Part shown: in pieces, positions 35,811 through 46,974 of the stretch
Layout of the letters: each line of letters starts with the position of its first letter
Position numbering within the stretch: the first letter of the stretch is position 1
Assembly (NCBI GenBank): GCA_003989075.1
Contig: RXIX01000011.1
Span: forward strand, 1 to 52,343
Source of the DNA: Candidatus Competibacteraceae bacterium
Lineage (GTDB): Bacteria > Pseudomonadota > Gammaproteobacteria > Competibacterales > Competibacteraceae
Direction of reading: 5' to 3'
DNA length: 52,343 bases
Position numbers and translations under genes: made by a program
The notes under the pieces: model-generated
What the model saw: the letters and a program-made list of their open reading frames with translations, nothing else
Told to the model about the DNA's origin: nothing
The model's database searches: none

Positions 35811-38447
35811 TCAGGACAACAAGTCACGCAGACGGCACAGAGCCGCACGCGCCTGTTCGGGATCCAGCGTCGCCGGATCCGCCAGTGCTGCCAGCGCCAC
35901 CAGCGCCGGATGCGGCTCGGCTTCAAACAGCGGCAACTGCGCACCCGCGGTACGGGCCGGCGCGGCGCGGTGCAGCATCTGCCGCTCCAGCAGGCGCAGA
36001 CGCTGGCGGGCCTGCTGAATCACCACTGCCGGCACGCCCGCCAGTGCCGCTACCTGCAAACCATAGCTGCGGCTGGCCGGTCCGTCGCGTACCTCGTGCA
36101 GGAAGACGATGTGCTCGCCGTGTTCAAGCGCATCCAGATGCACATTGGCAATGCCGGGATGCTCGTCGGGCAGCCGGGTCAGCTCGAAATAATGGGTGGC
36201 AAACAGGGTGAAGGCGCGCACCGTGCCGGCCAGATGGGCGGCGCAGGCCCAGGCCAGGGCCAGACCGTCGAAGGTACTGGTGCCACGGCCAATCTCATCG
36301 ATCAGCACCAGGCTGCGCGGCGTGGCGTTATGCAGGATATTGGCCGCCTCGCTCATCTCGACCATGAAGGTAGAGCGGCCGCTGGCCAGATCATCAGCAG
36401 CGCCAATACGGGTAAAAATGCGGTCGAGCGGTCCGATCACCGCCCGCGCTGCCGGGACGAAACTGCCCAGGTGGGCCAGCAGGGCGATCAGCGCCACCTG
36501 GCGCATGTAGGTGCTTTTACCGCCCAGATTGGGGCCGGTGACAATCAGCATGCGCCGCTGTTCGGCATCCAGGCGCAGGTCATTGGCCACGAACGGCACC
36601 TCAAGCACCTGTTCCACCACCGGATGGCGACCGGCCTCGATGCGCAGACCCGGCTCATCGACCAGTTCCGGCCGCTGCCAGCGCAGAGCAACGGCGCGCT
36701 CGACGAGATTGGCCAGTACGTCCAGTTCGGCCAGAGCGGCGGCGCTGGCCTGCAGGGCCGGCAATGCACTGATCAACTGGTCCAGCAGGGCATCGTAGAG
36801 CGCCTTTTCCCGCGCCAGGGCCTGCTCGTGGGCATGCAGCACGGTGTGCTCGAAGGCCTGCAGCTCGGGCATGATGTAGCGCTCGGCACCCTTGAGGGTC
36901 TGGCGACGATGGTAGTCGGCCGGCACCGCCTGAGCCTGGGCGCGGCTGACTTCAATGTAATAGCCGTGCACCCGATTGAAGCCCACCTTGAGCGTGGCAA
37001 TGCCGGTGCGGCTGCGCTCGCGCTGCTCCAGTTCGATCAGATACTGATCGGCGTGCTCGCTGAGGCTGCGCAGGCGGTCGAGTTCGGCATCATAGCCCGG
37101 CGCGATCACTCCGCCATCCCGCAGCAGTTGTGGCGGCTGTGGTCGCAGCGCGCGCTGCAGCAGTTCGCAGATCGCCGGATGGGTGCTGGCGCGGTGGGCC
37201 AGTTCGCGCAGCAGCGGGGCCGTGTGGCGGGCGAGAATCTCCTGCACCTGGGGCAGGCGCGCCAGAGCATCGCCCAGTGCGATGAGATCGCGTGGCCGCG
37301 CCGACTTCAGCGCCACCCGGGCTAGGATGCGCTCCATGTCGCCGCTGCCGCGCAGCACGCCGCGCAGCGCTTCATGATCGCCGCGTTCGAGCAGTCCCTG
37401 CACGCTGTCGAGGCGCTGGCCGAGCACCACACGGTCACGCAGCGGTCGATGGGTCCAGCGGCGCAGCAGGCGTGCGCCCATCGGCGTCACGCAGCGGTCG
37501 AGCAGGCCGATCAGGGTATGTTCGGGATGGCCGCCGAGGCTGTGCTCCAGTTCCAGATTGCGCCGGCTGGCGGCGTCGAGAATCACGCTGTCCTCATGCT
37601 GCTCGACGCGCAGACCGTGCAGATGCGGCAGGGCGCTGCGCTGGGTATCCTTAACGTATTGCAGCAGGCAACCGGCGGCGGCCACCGCCAGCGGCAGCCC
37701 GGCGCAGCCAAAGCCGTGCAGGTCATGCACCGCAAATTGGGTGCACAGGGCGCGGCGACCACTGTCGGCATCGAAATGCCAGGGAGCCTGCCGGCGCAGG
37801 CCGGGATGCTCGCGCCACGTCCCCGGCAGCGCGGCATCGTCGGCCAGCAGCACTTCCGCCGGTTGCAGCCGCTCCAGCTCGCTGAGCAGCGCCGCTTCGC
37901 CGCTGATCTCGCTGACCACGAAACGCCCAGCGCTGAGATCGAGGCTGGCCAGGCCATAGCGATCCTTGCTCTGATGCACAGCCAGCAGCAGGGTATCGCG
38001 CCGCTCATCGAGCAGCGCCTCATCGGTAAGCGTGCCCGGGGTAACGATGCGCACCACCTGCCGCTCCACCGGGCCCTTGCTGGTGGCCGGATCGCCGAGC
38101 TGTTCACAGATCGCCACCGACAGGCCGCGTTTGACTAGCCTGGCCAGATAATTCTCGACGGCGTGGAACGGTACGCCGGCCATCGGAATCGGCGCCCCGG
38201 CTGACTGGCCGCGACTGGTGAGCGTGATGTTGAGCAGTTCGGCAGCGCGCCGGGCATCCTCATAGAACAGTTCGTAGAAATCGCCCATCCGGTAAAACAG
38301 CAGGACATCCGGATGTGCGGCCTTGATGCGCAAATACTGCTGCATCATCGGGGTATGCTGGTCGAGATTATCCACTGGAGTATCCGTGCCGTGATGGGCC
38401 GGGTTGCGAAAAGGAGATGGCATCGCTGCTGTTTCAGGCGCATCCAT
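35811..38447 (-). CDS. mutS: DNA mismatch repair protein MutS
   Basis: MutS recognises mismatches and recruits MutL. The 878-residue protein (E. coli 853) has the mismatch-contact motif GDFYELF in the N-terminal domain, Walker [10 protein letters not shown], Walker [17 protein letters not shown] and the C-terminal helix-turn-helix. The N-terminus is extended relative to E. coli; a second ATG at 38423 would shorten it by 8 residues, and neither has an evident RBS. It is preceded by the foreign-looking helicase gene, 47 bases away. Confidence 0.97.
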   Translation of the reverse strand: MDAPETAAMPSPFRNPAHHGTDTPVDNLDQHTPMMQQYLRIKAAHPDVLLFYRMGDFYELFYEDARRAAELLNITLTSRGQSAGAPIPMAGVPFHAVENYLARLVKRGLSVAICEQLGDPATSKGPVERQVVRIVTPGTLTDEALLDERRDTLLLAVHQSKDRYGLASLDLSAGRFVVSEISGEAALLSELERLQPAEVLLADDAALPGTWREHPGLRRQAPWHFDADSGRRALCTQFAVHDLHGFGCAGLPLAVAAAGCLLQYVKDTQRSALPHLHGLRVEQHEDSVILDAASRRNLELEHSLGGHPEHTLIGLLDRCVTPMGARLLRRWTHRPLRDRVVLGQRLDSVQGLLERGDHEALRGVLRGSGDMERILARVALKSARPRDLIALGDALARLPQVQEILARHTAPLLRELAHRASTHPAICELLQRALRPQPPQLLRDGGVIAPGYDAELDRLRSLSEHADQYLIELEQRERSRTGIATLKVGFNRVHGYYIEVSRAQAQAVPADYHRRQTLKGAERYIMPELQAFEHTVLHAHEQALAREKALYDALLDQLISALPALQASAAALAELDVLANLVERAVALRWQRPELVDEPGLRIEAGRHPVVEQVLEVPFVANDLRLDAEQRRMLIVTGPNLGGKSTYMRQVALIALLAHLGSFVPAARAVIGPLDRIFTRIGAADDLASGRSTFMVEMSEAANILHNATPRSLVLIDEIGRGTSTFDGLALAWACAAHLAGTVRAFTLFATHYFELTRLPDEHPGIANVHLDALEHGEHIVFLHEVRDGPASRSYGLQVAALAGVPAVVIQQARQRLRLLERQMLHRAAPARTAGAQLPLFEAEPHPALVALAALADPATLDPEQARAALCRLRDLLS

Positions 38448-38494
38448 GAGTGCGGCGTCCAGGATTCAGGTTTATGGCAATACTGCACAGGAGA

Positions 38495-40471
38495 TTATAA
38501 ATCCTCAAGACCAATCCTATGAAAATAATCGAACGTATGATCATAGAATTCATGCAATCGGGTCGGGTCTTCATCATCGCCATGCGGAACAAAAATAACC
38601 ATGCCCTGCCGGGCACGCGTCAACAGAACACGATAGGCGTTTTTAAGATAAATCTGCCGCTGTTCCTTTCGAATGCGATTCCATCTGTCGCCCACAAATG
38701 ACCAATGCTGCCATCCAGCAGGAGAATACCGGAAATCAGCATCCCATGCGACGCACGCCCAATCAAGTTCCAGGCCCTGCACCTGAAATTCGGTCGCAAC
38801 ATCTTCCATATAATAGGATGAACGAACATCGTCCTTGCCATCCAGAAACCAGTGGATCGGATCAACCGGTGATTTAACGTCGATCGCATGCGGCTTCAGG
38901 CGCTGTGCCTGCGACGAAACGACAACGCCATATCGCTCCGATCCTCGCGCCTTTTTTCTGAGCCATTTTTTTGCTTTTGCCAGGTCGCGCGTCATGACGA
39001 TAGGGTATTTTTCTCTGATCTTTTCAAGCATCTCGCTGGCCTGACCGGCCTGCAGATCCAGCAACTGCTGGACAAACAGCGCAAGGTGCTCAGCGCGAAA
39101 GGAACGCATGGAAACCGCGAGATGCAACTCGTCCCGGAAGGCAACATGGGATAGCTGTTTGATTTTCTGCAGCATGTCCTCCGCCCGGTACTCCGCGCCT
39201 GCTAGACGGGGAGAGATATAAACATGCCAGTCGGGAAATGATCGCAACAGTGACTCCAGCCATTCACTGATACCGGCTTCACCTGTATTGATTTCCTGTC
39301 CACCACCGACCAGACATACGACCACAGCCCAATCAGGATGACGATCGAGACAGGAAATCAGAAACTCGGGTTCTGACCTATTAAAATCAGCTTTATCCCG
39401 CTTGCGGCTCATAAAGTTGACCGTTTGCTGCAAATCCCAAGCGCGCTGTGCCTCATCAAACAGCGCTACATGTTCAATCGGTGGTTTTTTTATATCAATC
39501 AGGCATTCATCACGAAAATGATGTACGTTCTGGATGAATGCCTTGACCTCACTCCTCGCATGACCCTTACGTGATGTCCTGCCGGATTCTCTTGCCCGCT
39601 TCACTTGGTCGCGCGCTAGGGCTTCGCGCAGCACGGCAACTAGCGGACCGTTTCCAGAGAGAAAAACGCTGTAAAGATCAGTGTCCCTGTCAAGATGCCG
39701 GGTTGCGATATTCAGTCCAACCAGGGTTTTTCCAGAACCGGGCACACCCGTCACAAAGCAAATGGATTTATGGCATTGTACTTTTGATTCATGAATGATA
39801 TCCGAGATCGTGTCGGATGTTATTCCGAGATTGATCGCGCCGGCATCACTGCGGGAAATCTCGCTGACGGAATGGCCACTATAAAGTGCCATTGCGGCTT
39901 CTATGATAGTTGGGGTTGGTTGATACTGGCTTTGTTCCCACTCAACCGGATCCAGGCTTTCTCCATTAAAAAACCGCAGAACATCAGCAATTATATTGGG
40001 CAGTATTTTTGAATTGGCAAGAATGGGTGAAATAATGCCATCCGAGCCTGATTCAATAGAAGTCGTTGTAAATTTTACATTTGACTGAGTCGATATCAAT
40101 ATGGGAACTATAGTGGCATGATGACTTTTTTTATGAAAGTTTTTGAGGTCAAGCGCATAATCAAAAACCTGGTCAATTGCACAAACCGGAAATTCCTTTT
40201 CGCCAACCTTGAACTCCAGAACAAAAACAACCGATTCGATCAGCAGAACAACATCAATTCTTTTTCCCATGCGTGGAATGGAGTATTCGAAATAAATACG
40301 ACCAGCATAAGGACCGAGGGTGTTTTTTAGAATGGAAATCTGTTCAGCCCAGGCATTTCTTTGCGTCTGCTCCAGCGAAAACGCATGTTTCTCTACCAGT
40401 TTGCCAAGAATTTCCTGTTCGGAAGCCAGGAGGAATTCCCCTATTGTGCTTCCGTAGTGCCATCTTTTCAT
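38495..40471 (-). CDS. PD-(D/E)XK nuclease - Schlafen-group-3-type helicase fusion (DUF2075)
   Basis: The 658-residue protein joins two modules. Residues about 20-165 contain a PD-(D/E)XK-like core, D73 in KRIDVVLLI and E86-x-K88 in VLEFKVG. Residues about 230-650 form the DUF2075 helicase domain with Walker A GVPGSGKT (242-249), DEAQ box (339-342), [11 protein letters not shown] and LTRARQG motifs of superfamily 1. The same Pfam domain covers the helicase part of animal Schlafen group 3 proteins. The gene is visibly AT-richer than mutS and corA on its sides, suggesting transfer. It has no partner genes and is divergent from corA. Defence or DNA/RNA processing is inferred; no experiment on a close relative is known to me. 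Confidence 0.8.
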   Translation of the reverse strand: MKRWHYGSTIGEFLLASEQEILGKLVEKHAFSLEQTQRNAWAEQISILKNTLGPYAGRIYFEYSIPRMGKRIDVVLLIESVVFVLEFKVGEKEFPVCAIDQVFDYALDLKNFHKKSHHATIVPILISTQSNVKFTTTSIESGSDGIISPILANSKILPNIIADVLRFFNGESLDPVEWEQSQYQPTPTIIEAAMALYSGHSVSEISRSDAGAINLGITSDTISDIIHESKVQCHKSICFVTGVPGSGKTLVGLNIATRHLDRDTDLYSVFLSGNGPLVAVLREALARDQVKRARESGRTSRKGHARSEVKAFIQNVHHFRDECLIDIKKPPIEHVALFDEAQRAWDLQQTVNFMSRKRDKADFNRSEPEFLISCLDRHPDWAVVVCLVGGGQEINTGEAGISEWLESLLRSFPDWHVYISPRLAGAEYRAEDMLQKIKQLSHVAFRDELHLAVSMRSFRAEHLALFVQQLLDLQAGQASEMLEKIREKYPIVMTRDLAKAKKWLRKKARGSERYGVVVSSQAQRLKPHAIDVKSPVDPIHWFLDGKDDVRSSYYMEDVATEFQVQGLELDWACVAWDADFRYSPAGWQHWSFVGDRWNRIRKEQRQIYLKNAYRVLLTRARQGMVIFVPHGDDEDPTRLHEFYDHTFDYFHRIGLEDL

Positions 40472-40614
40472 AAGCCACTATTTCCTTGTATTTTTTTTGC
40501 CCTTCGCTTAAATTTCCCGCCCTGAAGAATGACCCAAATCCGCACCAGCGCATTGACCTGCTGCAGATTCTCAACCATGTTCCACGCTGCCATTCTACCT
40601 GCCGGGAAACTCGC

Positions 40615-41577
40615 ATGATCAATGCCTTCGAACTGCGCAACGGCCGTCTGCAGCAGCTCCAGGTGGAGAGCCGCGAGGATCTGCAACAGGCCAAGCCCAT
40701 CTGGGTTGATTTCGATTCGCCGACCGATGAAGAGCGACAGTGGGCGCGGGAACTGTTCAACCTGACCCTGCCTGATGAGGACGATTTTGGCGATATCGAA
40801 GCCAGCGCGCGCTGTTTCGAGGATGCCAGCGGTGCCCTGCAGATCCGCTCCGATTTCCTGCTCGACAAGGATGACGAGTCGCGCAACATCCCGGTCGCCT
40901 TCGTGTTCCGCCAGGACATCCTGTTCAGCCTGCACCAGGAAGATCTGCCGGTGTTCCGGCTGCTGCGGATGCGTGCCCGCCACCAGCCCGGCTATCTGGA
41001 AGACTGTCGCGACGTGCTGCTCGACCTGTACGCCACCGATGCCGAGTATTCCGCCGATGCTCTGGAAGGTGTCTACGAGGCGCTGGAGGAGATTGGCCGC
41101 CGGGTACTCAATGCACGCCTGACCGACGAGGATGCCGCGGCAGTCCTGTCCAGCATCGCCCGCGAGGAAGACCTGAACGGGCGCATCCGCCGCAACCTGA
41201 TGGATACCCGCCGCGCCATTTCCTACCTGATGCGCCAGCGACTGCTGTCGCCCGACCAGATCGAGGAGGCCCGGCAGATTCTGCGCGACATCGAATCGCT
41301 GGACGGGCACACCTCGTTTCTGTTCGACAAGATCAACTTTCTGATGGACGCCACGGTTGGCTTTATCAACATCAACCAGAACAAGATCATCAAGATCTTC
41401 TCGGTGGCCTCGGTAGCACTGCTGCCGCCAACCTTGATCGCCAGCATCTACGGCATGAATTTCGATTTCATGCCGGAGCTGAAATGGGCGATGGGCTATC
41501 CCTTCGCTCTGGGCCTGATGCTGACCTCAGTGGCGGCGCCGTTCTGGATCTTTCGCCGCAAGGGCTGGCTGAAGTAG
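40615..41577 (+). CDS. corA: CorA magnesium/cobalt transporter
   Basis: The 320-residue protein is a pentameric Mg2+ channel of the inner membrane. It has a long cytoplasmic funnel (about 1-250), then TM1 with the GMN motif (YGMNFDFMPELKW) and TM2 ending in FRRKGWLK. Length and motif are standard. The start ATG 40615 has GGGA 8 bases upstream; an in-frame start at 40486 adds 43 residues not typical of CorA. It is divergent from the nuclease-helicase gene and convergent with tatC. Confidence 0.94.
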   Translation: MINAFELRNGRLQQLQVESREDLQQAKPIWVDFDSPTDEERQWARELFNLTLPDEDDFGDIEASARCFEDASGALQIRSDFLLDKDDESRNIPVAFVFRQDILFSLHQEDLPVFRLLRMRARHQPGYLEDCRDVLLDLYATDAEYSADALEGVYEALEEIGRRVLNARLTDEDAAAVLSSIAREEDLNGRIRRNLMDTRRAISYLMRQRLLSPDQIEEARQILRDIESLDGHTSFLFDKINFLMDATVGFININQNKIIKIFSVASVALLPPTLIASIYGMNFDFMPELKWAMGYPFALGLMLTSVAAPFWIFRRKGWLK

Positions 41578-41689
41578 TGAAGTAGGCCAGCATCGCGGCG
41601 CTGCTGACCTGGGCGCGGTTTTGCCGCTCACGCTTCAGCAGGAGTCCTGAGCCCGTCCGCGCGGCAATGGGTGGACAGGCGGTACTGCC

Positions 41690-42442
41690 CTAGCGCGCGG
41701 CGCCGGTCGCTGCGGTTGCGCGCTGGCGCAACAGCAGCCGCGCCACGAACACGCCAATCTCGAATAGAAACCACATCGGCAGGGCCAGCAGGGTCTGCGA
41801 AATCACATCCGGCGGCGTCAATAGCATACCGACGATAAAGGCGCCGACAATCACATAGGGGCGCTTGGCGGCCATCGCTTCGGGGGTCAGGATGCCGAGC
41901 AGGGCCAGAATGACCGTCGCCACCGGCACCTCGAAGGCAACGCCGAAGGCGAAAAACAGCGTCATCACGAAGTCCAGATAGCGGTTAATGTCGGTCATCA
42001 CCGCGACTCCGGTCGGCGCGGTACTGGTGATGAAGGCAAAGAAGATCGGCATGATCACGAAATAGGCGAAGGCCATGCCCGCGTAGAACAGCAGGGTGCT
42101 GGACGCCAGCACCGGCAGGGCCAGACGCTTTTCCCGCTGATACAGGCCCGGGGCGACAAAAGCCCAGACCTGGTAAAGCACCCACGGTATGGTCACGAAC
42201 ACCGCCAGCACCAGAGTAAATTTCAATGGAGTCAGGAACGGCGACAGGACATCAATGGCGATCATGCTGCTATTGGCCGGCATGTGCTTGAGCAGCGGAC
42301 CGGCCAGGGCGGTGTAAATCGGGTTGGAAAAGGGCGACATCGCCACGAACACCAGCAGAATGCCGCCGACGATGCGCAACAGCCGGCTGCGCAATTCAAC
42401 CAGATGACTGATGAAGGGCTGTTCGTGATCGGTGTCGGACAC
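41690..42442 (-). CDS. tatC: Sec-independent protein translocase TatC
   Basis: TatC is the signal-peptide receptor of the twin-arginine pathway. The 250-residue six-helix membrane protein has HLVELRSRLL at the cytoplasmic N-terminus, the family ALPVLASSTLLFYAG region, and PPDVISQ in the last loop. It starts with GTG, 6 bases after the tatB stop, and is the last gene of the his-tat block. No convincing terminator separates it from convergent corA. Confidence 0.96.
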   Translation of the reverse strand: MSDTDHEQPFISHLVELRSRLLRIVGGILLVFVAMSPFSNPIYTALAGPLLKHMPANSSMIAIDVLSPFLTPLKFTLVLAVFVTIPWVLYQVWAFVAPGLYQREKRLALPVLASSTLLFYAGMAFAYFVIMPIFFAFITSTAPTGVAVMTDINRYLDFVMTLFFAFGVAFEVPVATVILALLGILTPEAMAAKRPYVIVGAFIVGMLLTPPDVISQTLLALPMWFLFEIGVFVARLLLRQRATAATGAAR

Positions 42443-42448
42443 GCTGGC

Positions 42449-42931
42449 TCAGCTCGTGGCGGGAGGAGAGGGGGGCGGTGCAGGTACATCAGCCGCCGTA
42501 GCCGCCGGCTTTTGCAGCGTCACCACCGATGTTTCAGGAACGGCCGGCTTTTGCAGCGTAACTGCTGATGCTTCAGCGGGCGCAGCGGGCGGTGTCCAGC
42601 CCGGTGGAGGTGGCGCGTTATGCATACCCGGTGTCCAGCCCGGCGGTGGACCGGGATCATCGAACTCTTCTTCGACATCCCGGCGCAGCGAACGCACCCG
42701 ATCGGCCAGATCCTTGATCTCACTCACATCAGCCTGCTGGCGCAGCGACTGCTTGAGCTCTTCAAGATGCAGTTCCCGGTCCACATCGGCCTTGACCTCG
42801 GCGATCATCCGCCGCGCCCTGCCCAGCCAAAGTCCGGCAGTGCGCGCCAGTCCCGGCAACTTCTCCGGACCGACCACGAGCAGGGCAACGACGCCGACCA
42901 GCACCAGTTCCCAGAAACCGATTTCAAACAT
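42449..42931 (-). CDS. tatB: Sec-independent protein translocase TatB
   Basis: The 160-residue protein has the short N-terminal helix MFEIGFWELVLVGVVALLVVGPEKLP with the TatB Glu and GPEKLP hinge. An amphipathic helix and a long Pro-rich tail follow. The tail contains repeat units: APPPGWTP-like and VTLQKPA segments occur twice. TatB works with TatC in substrate recognition. It lies between tatA and tatC with gaps of 18 and 6 bases. Confidence 0.95.
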   Translation of the reverse strand: MFEIGFWELVLVGVVALLVVGPEKLPGLARTAGLWLGRARRMIAEVKADVDRELHLEELKQSLRQQADVSEIKDLADRVRSLRRDVEEEFDDPGPPPGWTPGMHNAPPPPGWTPPAAPAEASAVTLQKPAVPETSVVTLQKPAATAADVPAPPPSPPATS

Positions 42932-42949
42932 GCGGGCGTGATCCGGTGC

Positions 42950-43210
42950 TCAGACCTTGTCGCGATCCTTGGCCAGCGGGTCACGGGCCGTCGTGGCGCT
43001 GGCCTCGCTGCCACGCTCGGCGCTGGCTGGCTGGTCGAGCTTGCGCGGCTCGTCGGCAGCGGTGTCCGGTTTGGCGCCTTCCTTCATCGAATCGCGAAAA
43101 CCGCGAATCGCCGCGCCCAGATCGCCGCCCAGGTTGCGCAGCCGGCTGCCGCCAAACAGCACCAGGATAATGACCAGGATGAGCAGGAGTTCCCAAATAC
43201 TGAAACGCAT
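42950..43210 (-). CDS. tatA: Sec-independent protein translocase TatA
   Basis: The 86-residue protein has a single N-terminal membrane helix (FSIWELLLILVIILVLFG). A GGSRLRNLGGDLGAAIRGF amphipathic segment follows, with Phe-Gly before the hinge, as in TatA. TatA oligomers form the protein-conducting path. It begins 33 bases after hisE, so tat expression is likely tied to the his operon. Confidence 0.95.
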   Translation of the reverse strand: MRFSIWELLLILVIILVLFGGSRLRNLGGDLGAAIRGFRDSMKEGAKPDTAADEPRKLDQPASAERGSEASATTARDPLAKDRDKV

Positions 43211-43243
43211 GACAGTGTGCCTCTGAAGAACGGGAGATCGCGC

Positions 43244-43567
43244 CTAGCGCGCGTTGCGGGCGGCTTTTTCGGCCAGGCCGGAGGTGCCAAAGCGGCGGCG
43301 CAGTTCGTCGAGAACCGCATCCGGCCCCAAGCCCTGATGAGCCAGCATGACCAGAGTATGAAACCACAGGTCGGCGGTTTCGCGCACCAGATGCTCGGGG
43401 TCACCATTCTTGGCCGCCAGCAGAGTTTCGGCGGCTTCCTCGCCGACTTTCTTGAGAATGGCATCCAGCCCCTTGGCATATAGCCGGGCGACATAGGAGC
43501 TGTCGGGATCGGCCTGCTTGCGGGCTTCCAGGGTCGCGGCCAGTTCGCGCAGCGTGCTATCGCTCAT
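43244..43567 (-). CDS. hisE: Phosphoribosyl-ATP pyrophosphatase
   Basis: HisE hydrolyses PR-ATP to PR-AMP in the second step of histidine synthesis. The 107-residue all-alpha protein has the MazG-like metal motif [10 protein letters not shown] and the downstream E-x2-D pair in RETADLWFH. The ATG at 43567 overlaps the hisI stop by 4 bases; the longer frame upstream lies inside hisI. HisI and HisE are separate proteins here, not the fused form of E. coli. Confidence 0.94.
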   Translation of the reverse strand: MSDSTLRELAATLEARKQADPDSSYVARLYAKGLDAILKKVGEEAAETLLAAKNGDPEHLVRETADLWFHTLVMLAHQGLGPDAVLDELRRRFGTSGLAEKAARNAR

Positions 43568-43953
43568 GAGCCATACATCTCGCGCGGGTCCTTGAGCACC
43601 GGATCGATGGCCACCCACTGCCCGTCGCGCAGCTCCTCGAAAAAGCAGCTCTGCCGGCCGGTATGACAGGCGATACCGCCTATCTGTTCGATCTCCAGCA
43701 GCAGCACATCGGCATCGCAATCCAGACGGATGCGCCTGACCTTTTGCGTATGGCCGGAGGTCTCGCCCTTATGCCAGATCTGGCGGCGCGAACGCGACCA
43801 GTACACCGCCTCGCCACAGGCCACGGTGCGCTGCAGCGATTCGCGGTTCATCCAGGCCATCATCAGAATCCGGCCGCTGCTGGCATCCTGGGCAATGGCG
43901 GGCACCAGCCCATCAGCGGTCCATTTAATACGGTCCAGCCAGTTGTCGCTCAT
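43564..43953 (-). CDS. hisI: Phosphoribosyl-AMP cyclohydrolase
   Basis: HisI opens the adenine ring of PR-AMP. The 129-residue protein has [34 protein letters not shown], metal-binding Asp in DCDADVLLL and the Cys motif [10 protein letters not shown]. The start ATG 43953 matches known HisI N-termini (NWLDRIKW); an upstream in-frame codon adds 16 unlikely residues. It overlaps hisE by 4 bases. Confidence 0.95.
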   Translation of the reverse strand: MSDNWLDRIKWTADGLVPAIAQDASSGRILMMAWMNRESLQRTVACGEAVYWSRSRRQIWHKGETSGHTQKVRRIRLDCDADVLLLEIEQIGGIACHTGRQSCFFEELRDGQWVAIDPVLKDPREMYGS

Positions 43954-44007
43954 GAATAGTCTCGCTCCGCCCACGCTCCCGCCAGGAGCAGGGCCTGTCA
44001 AATCAAC

Positions 44008-44781
44008 TCAAAGCCTGACTTCGATGCCACGCGCCTGCAGATGGCGCTTGGCCTGTTCAATGGTGTATTCAGCGAAATGGAAAATGCTCGCCGCCAGCAC
44101 CGCATCAGCTTTGCCGAGCAGGATGCCGTCAGCCAGATGATCCAGCGTGCCGACGCCGCCAGAGGCAATTACCGGAATGCTCACCGCCTCGCTGATGGCG
44201 CGGGTCAGTTCCAGATCGAAGCCGCGCTTGGTGCCATCGCGGTCCATGCTGGTCAGCAGGATTTCACCCGCGCCGTAATCGGCCATGCGCCGTGCCCATT
44301 CCACCGCGTCGATGCCGGTCGGACGGCGACCGCCGTGAGTAAAGATTTCCCAGCGCGGTGTTTCCTGCCCGGCATGCACGGCCTTGGCATCGATGGCGAC
44401 CACGATGCACTGATTGCCAAAGCGTTCGGCGGCGTCGCGGACGAATTCCGGGCGGGCGATGGCGGCGGTATTGATCGACACCTTATCCGCGCCGGCATTC
44501 AGCATCCGCCGTACATCGTCGAGACTGCGGATACCGCCGCCGACGGTCAGCGGGATGAACACTTCGCTGGCCACCTGCTCCACCACATGTACCATGGTTT
44601 CGCGGTCATCGGAACTGGCGGTAATGTCGAGAAAAGTGATTTCATCGGCGCCTTCCTGGTCATAGCGGCGGGCGATTTCCACCGGATCGCCTGCGTCGCG
44701 AATCTCGACGAACCTGACGCCCTTGACCACCCGGCCCCGATCGACGTCCAGACAGGGAATAATGCGCTTGGCCAGGCCCAT
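44008..44781 (-). CDS. hisF: Imidazole glycerol phosphate synthase, cyclase subunit
   Basis: HisF forms IGP and AICAR from PRFAR with ammonia from HisH. The 257-residue TIM barrel has [15 protein letters not shown] with catalytic Asp, VGGGIRS and VIASGGVG phosphate-binding loops, and catalytic Asp in TSMDRDGT. The ATG overlaps the hisA stop by one base (TGATG), giving translational coupling; a GTG one codon earlier is also possible. Confidence 0.96.
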   Translation of the reverse strand: MGLAKRIIPCLDVDRGRVVKGVRFVEIRDAGDPVEIARRYDQEGADEITFLDITASSDDRETMVHVVEQVASEVFIPLTVGGGIRSLDDVRRMLNAGADKVSINTAAIARPEFVRDAAERFGNQCIVVAIDAKAVHAGQETPRWEIFTHGGRRPTGIDAVEWARRMADYGAGEILLTSMDRDGTKRGFDLELTRAISEAVSIPVIASGGVGTLDHLADGILLGKADAVLAASIFHFAEYTIEQAKRHLQARGIEVRL

Positions 44782-45521
44782 CACGCCTGCCCCGCCGGTT
44801 CAAGCAGGCGCTGCGCCTCGGCCAGATCAATGGCGCCGTCATACAGCGCCCGGCCAATGATCGCCCCCATGATGCCCTCCTTTTCCACTGCACACAGTGC
44901 CCGCAGATCGTCGAGCGTGCTGACGCCGCCGGACGCGATCACCGGGATGCTGATGGCCTGGGCCAGGCGCAGCGTGGCCTCGACATTCACACCCTGCATC
45001 ATGCCGTCGCGGCTGATGTCGGTATAGACGATCGCCTCGACGCCATAGCGTTCGAAGACCTGCGCCAGGTCGATGACATTGTGTTTGGACAGCTTCGACC
45101 AGCCATTGACCGCCACCCGTCCATCCTTGGCATCCAGGCCGACGATGATGTGACCGGGATATTCCAGGCACAGGTTGTTGATGAAGTGCGGCTCCTGCAC
45201 GGCCTTGGTGCCGATGATCACGAACTGGACGCCAGCATCCAGATAGGCATCGACGGCTTGTTCATCGCGGATGCCGCCGCCAACCTGGATCGGCAGTTCG
45301 GGAAAGGCCTGGGCAATGCGCCGGATCACCTGGGCATTGACCGGCTGACCGGCGAAGGCGCCATTCAGATCAACCAGATGCAGGCGACGGGCGCCAGCCT
45401 CGACCCAGCGCCCGGCCATGGCCACCGGGTCGTCAGAAAAGATCGTGGAGTCGTCCATGCGCCCCTGGCGCAGCCGCACGCACTTGCCATCCTTTAAATC
45501 GATTGCGGGTATCAGCAGCAT
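44781..45521 (-). CDS. hisA: ProFAR isomerase
   Basis: HisA converts ProFAR to PRFAR by Amadori rearrangement. The 246-residue TIM barrel has [15 protein letters not shown] with catalytic Asp8, VGGGIRD and [12 protein letters not shown] with the second catalytic Asp, and [11 protein letters not shown] for phosphate binding. It follows hisH after 50 bases and overlaps hisF. Confidence 0.96.
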   Translation of the reverse strand: MLLIPAIDLKDGKCVRLRQGRMDDSTIFSDDPVAMAGRWVEAGARRLHLVDLNGAFAGQPVNAQVIRRIAQAFPELPIQVGGGIRDEQAVDAYLDAGVQFVIIGTKAVQEPHFINNLCLEYPGHIIVGLDAKDGRVAVNGWSKLSKHNVIDLAQVFERYGVEAIVYTDISRDGMMQGVNVEATLRLAQAISIPVIASGGVSTLDDLRALCAVEKEGIMGAIIGRALYDGAIDLAEAQRLLEPAGQA

Positions 45522-45571
45522 GACCGGTTCTTCCAGCAGGCCTATCCAGGTGAGAAGAATGAAGGGGGTGA

Positions 45572-46210
45572 TTACGGATTCCAGCCGGCGAAATTGGCCA
45601 GCAGGCGCAAGCCGGCCGCCGCGCTTTTTTCCGGGTGAAACTGCACCGCGAACAGGTTGTCGCGGGCGATGGCCGAGGTGAAGCTGAAACCATAGCGGGT
45701 CTGGCCGGCCGCCAGCGCCGGATCGGCGGGTTGCAGATAGTAGCTATGGACGAAATAAAAGCGGCTGTCCTGGGCGATGCCAGACCAGAGCGGATGTGCG
45801 CCGAGCTGATGGACCTGGTTCCAGCCCATGTGCGGTACTTTCAGGCGTTCAGCGCTGTCCGGATCGTGCAGTTCGCCAAACCAGACCACCCGTCCAGGCA
45901 GCACGCCGAGGCAGGGTGTACCGCCGTTTTCCTCACTGAAGTCGAGCAGCGCCTGCGGTCCCAGGCACAGCCCCAGGAACGGCTTGCTGCACGCCGCGGC
46001 GCGGACCACGTCGATCAGGTCCCAGCGGGCCAGTTCGCGCATGCAGTCGCGGATCGAGCCCTGGCCGGGAAACACCACCCGGTCGGCGTGCAGAATGTCA
46101 TGGCGGTCCTGGGTGATGCACACCCGGGCTGTGGGGGCGACGTGTTCCAGCGCCTTGGCGACGGAGCGTAAATTGCCCATGCCGTAATCGATGATCGCGA
46201 TGCTGGTCAT
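45572..46210 (-). CDS. hisH: Imidazole glycerol phosphate synthase, glutaminase subunit
   Basis: HisH supplies ammonia to HisF. The 212-residue class I glutamine amidotransferase has the catalytic Cys in GLCLGPQ, where most HisH have GMQ, and His-x-Glu in VQFHPEKS. The ATG at 46210 begins the typical [14 protein letters not shown]; the open frame upstream overlaps hisB and is not used. Confidence 0.95.
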   Translation of the reverse strand: MTSIAIIDYGMGNLRSVAKALEHVAPTARVCITQDRHDILHADRVVFPGQGSIRDCMRELARWDLIDVVRAAACSKPFLGLCLGPQALLDFSEENGGTPCLGVLPGRVVWFGELHDPDSAERLKVPHMGWNQVHQLGAHPLWSGIAQDSRFYFVHSYYLQPADPALAAGQTRYGFSFTSAIARDNLFAVQFHPEKSAAAGLRLLANFAGWNP

Positions 46211-46262
46211 GCGGAGAACTCGACGGATGCGGAACGCGGAAGGGGGGACAGGGCGCGATGGC

Positions 46263-46853
46263 CTACAGGCTGCCCTTGGTGGAGGGAATGCCGACTGCGC
46301 GCGGGTCTGGCTCGACCGCCATGCGCAGGGCACGGCCGAAGGCCTTGAACACGGTTTCCGCGATGTGATGGGCATTGCGGCCGCGCAGATTGTCAATGTG
46401 CAGGGTCACCAGGGCGTGGTTGACAAAGCCCTGGAAGAACTCGCGCAGCAGATCAACATCGAAATCACCGATGCGCGCGCGCGGGAATTCAAGAGTGTAT
46501 TCCAGGCCGGGGCGACCCGAACAGTCCAGCACTACCCGTGACAGTGCTTCATCGAGCGGCACATAGGCATGGCCATAGCGGCGAATGCCCGCCTTGTCAC
46601 CGAGCGCCTGCCGCACCGCCTGGCCCAGGGTAATGCCGATGTCCTCGACGGTGTGGTGGGCGTCGATGTGCAGATCACCCTGGGCGTCGATTGCCAGATC
46701 AATCAGACCATGGCGGGCGATCTGGTCAAGCATGTGATCGAGAAAGGGCAGGCCGCTGGACAGGCGCGCGCTACCGCTGCCGTCCAGGTTGACGCTGACC
46801 TGAATCCGGGTTTCCAGGGTGTCGCGCTTGACCGTCGCTATGCGTGCTGACAT
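46263..46853 (-). CDS. hisB: Imidazoleglycerol-phosphate dehydratase
   Basis: HisB dehydrates IGP to imidazole acetol phosphate. The 196-residue monofunctional protein has metal-binding [25 protein letters not shown] and [12 protein letters not shown], then GRNAHHIAE and a final Lys-Gly (STKGSL). The histidinol-phosphatase domain of E. coli HisB is absent. It opens the minus-strand hisBHAFIE-tatABC block; hisG, hisD and hisC are not in the window. Confidence 0.96.
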   Translation of the reverse strand: MSARIATVKRDTLETRIQVSVNLDGSGSARLSSGLPFLDHMLDQIARHGLIDLAIDAQGDLHIDAHHTVEDIGITLGQAVRQALGDKAGIRRYGHAYVPLDEALSRVVLDCSGRPGLEYTLEFPRARIGDFDVDLLREFFQGFVNHALVTLHIDNLRGRNAHHIAETVFKAFGRALRMAVEPDPRAVGIPSTKGSL

Positions 46854-46900
46854 GAAAATCGCAATCCCGCGGGTCGATGAACAAGAGAAGGAATGATTCG

Positions 46901-46906
46901 ATTCTA
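46901..46906 (-). promoter_or_regulatory. Candidate -10 element for hisB
   Basis: TAGAAT on the minus strand lies 47 bases before the hisB ATG. No good -35 is visible, and the leader shows no run of His codons, so classical his attenuation is not supported. Confidence 0.3.
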
Positions 46907-46974
46907 CCTGAAATTTGTCCCGATGCACGCCGGAACCTGGGCGGAATGGGGGTTTGGAACAGGGGATCGGGCAT

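Noticed and set aside
33679-36018. 779-codon plus-strand frame across purEK and mutS
   Set aside because: It is opposite real genes with full family motifs and has only low-complexity Gln/Arg/His composition with no family motif. It is a GC-rich antisense shadow.
35910-37325. 471-codon plus-strand frame opposite mutS
   Set aside because: It is antisense to mutS, which has full motifs.
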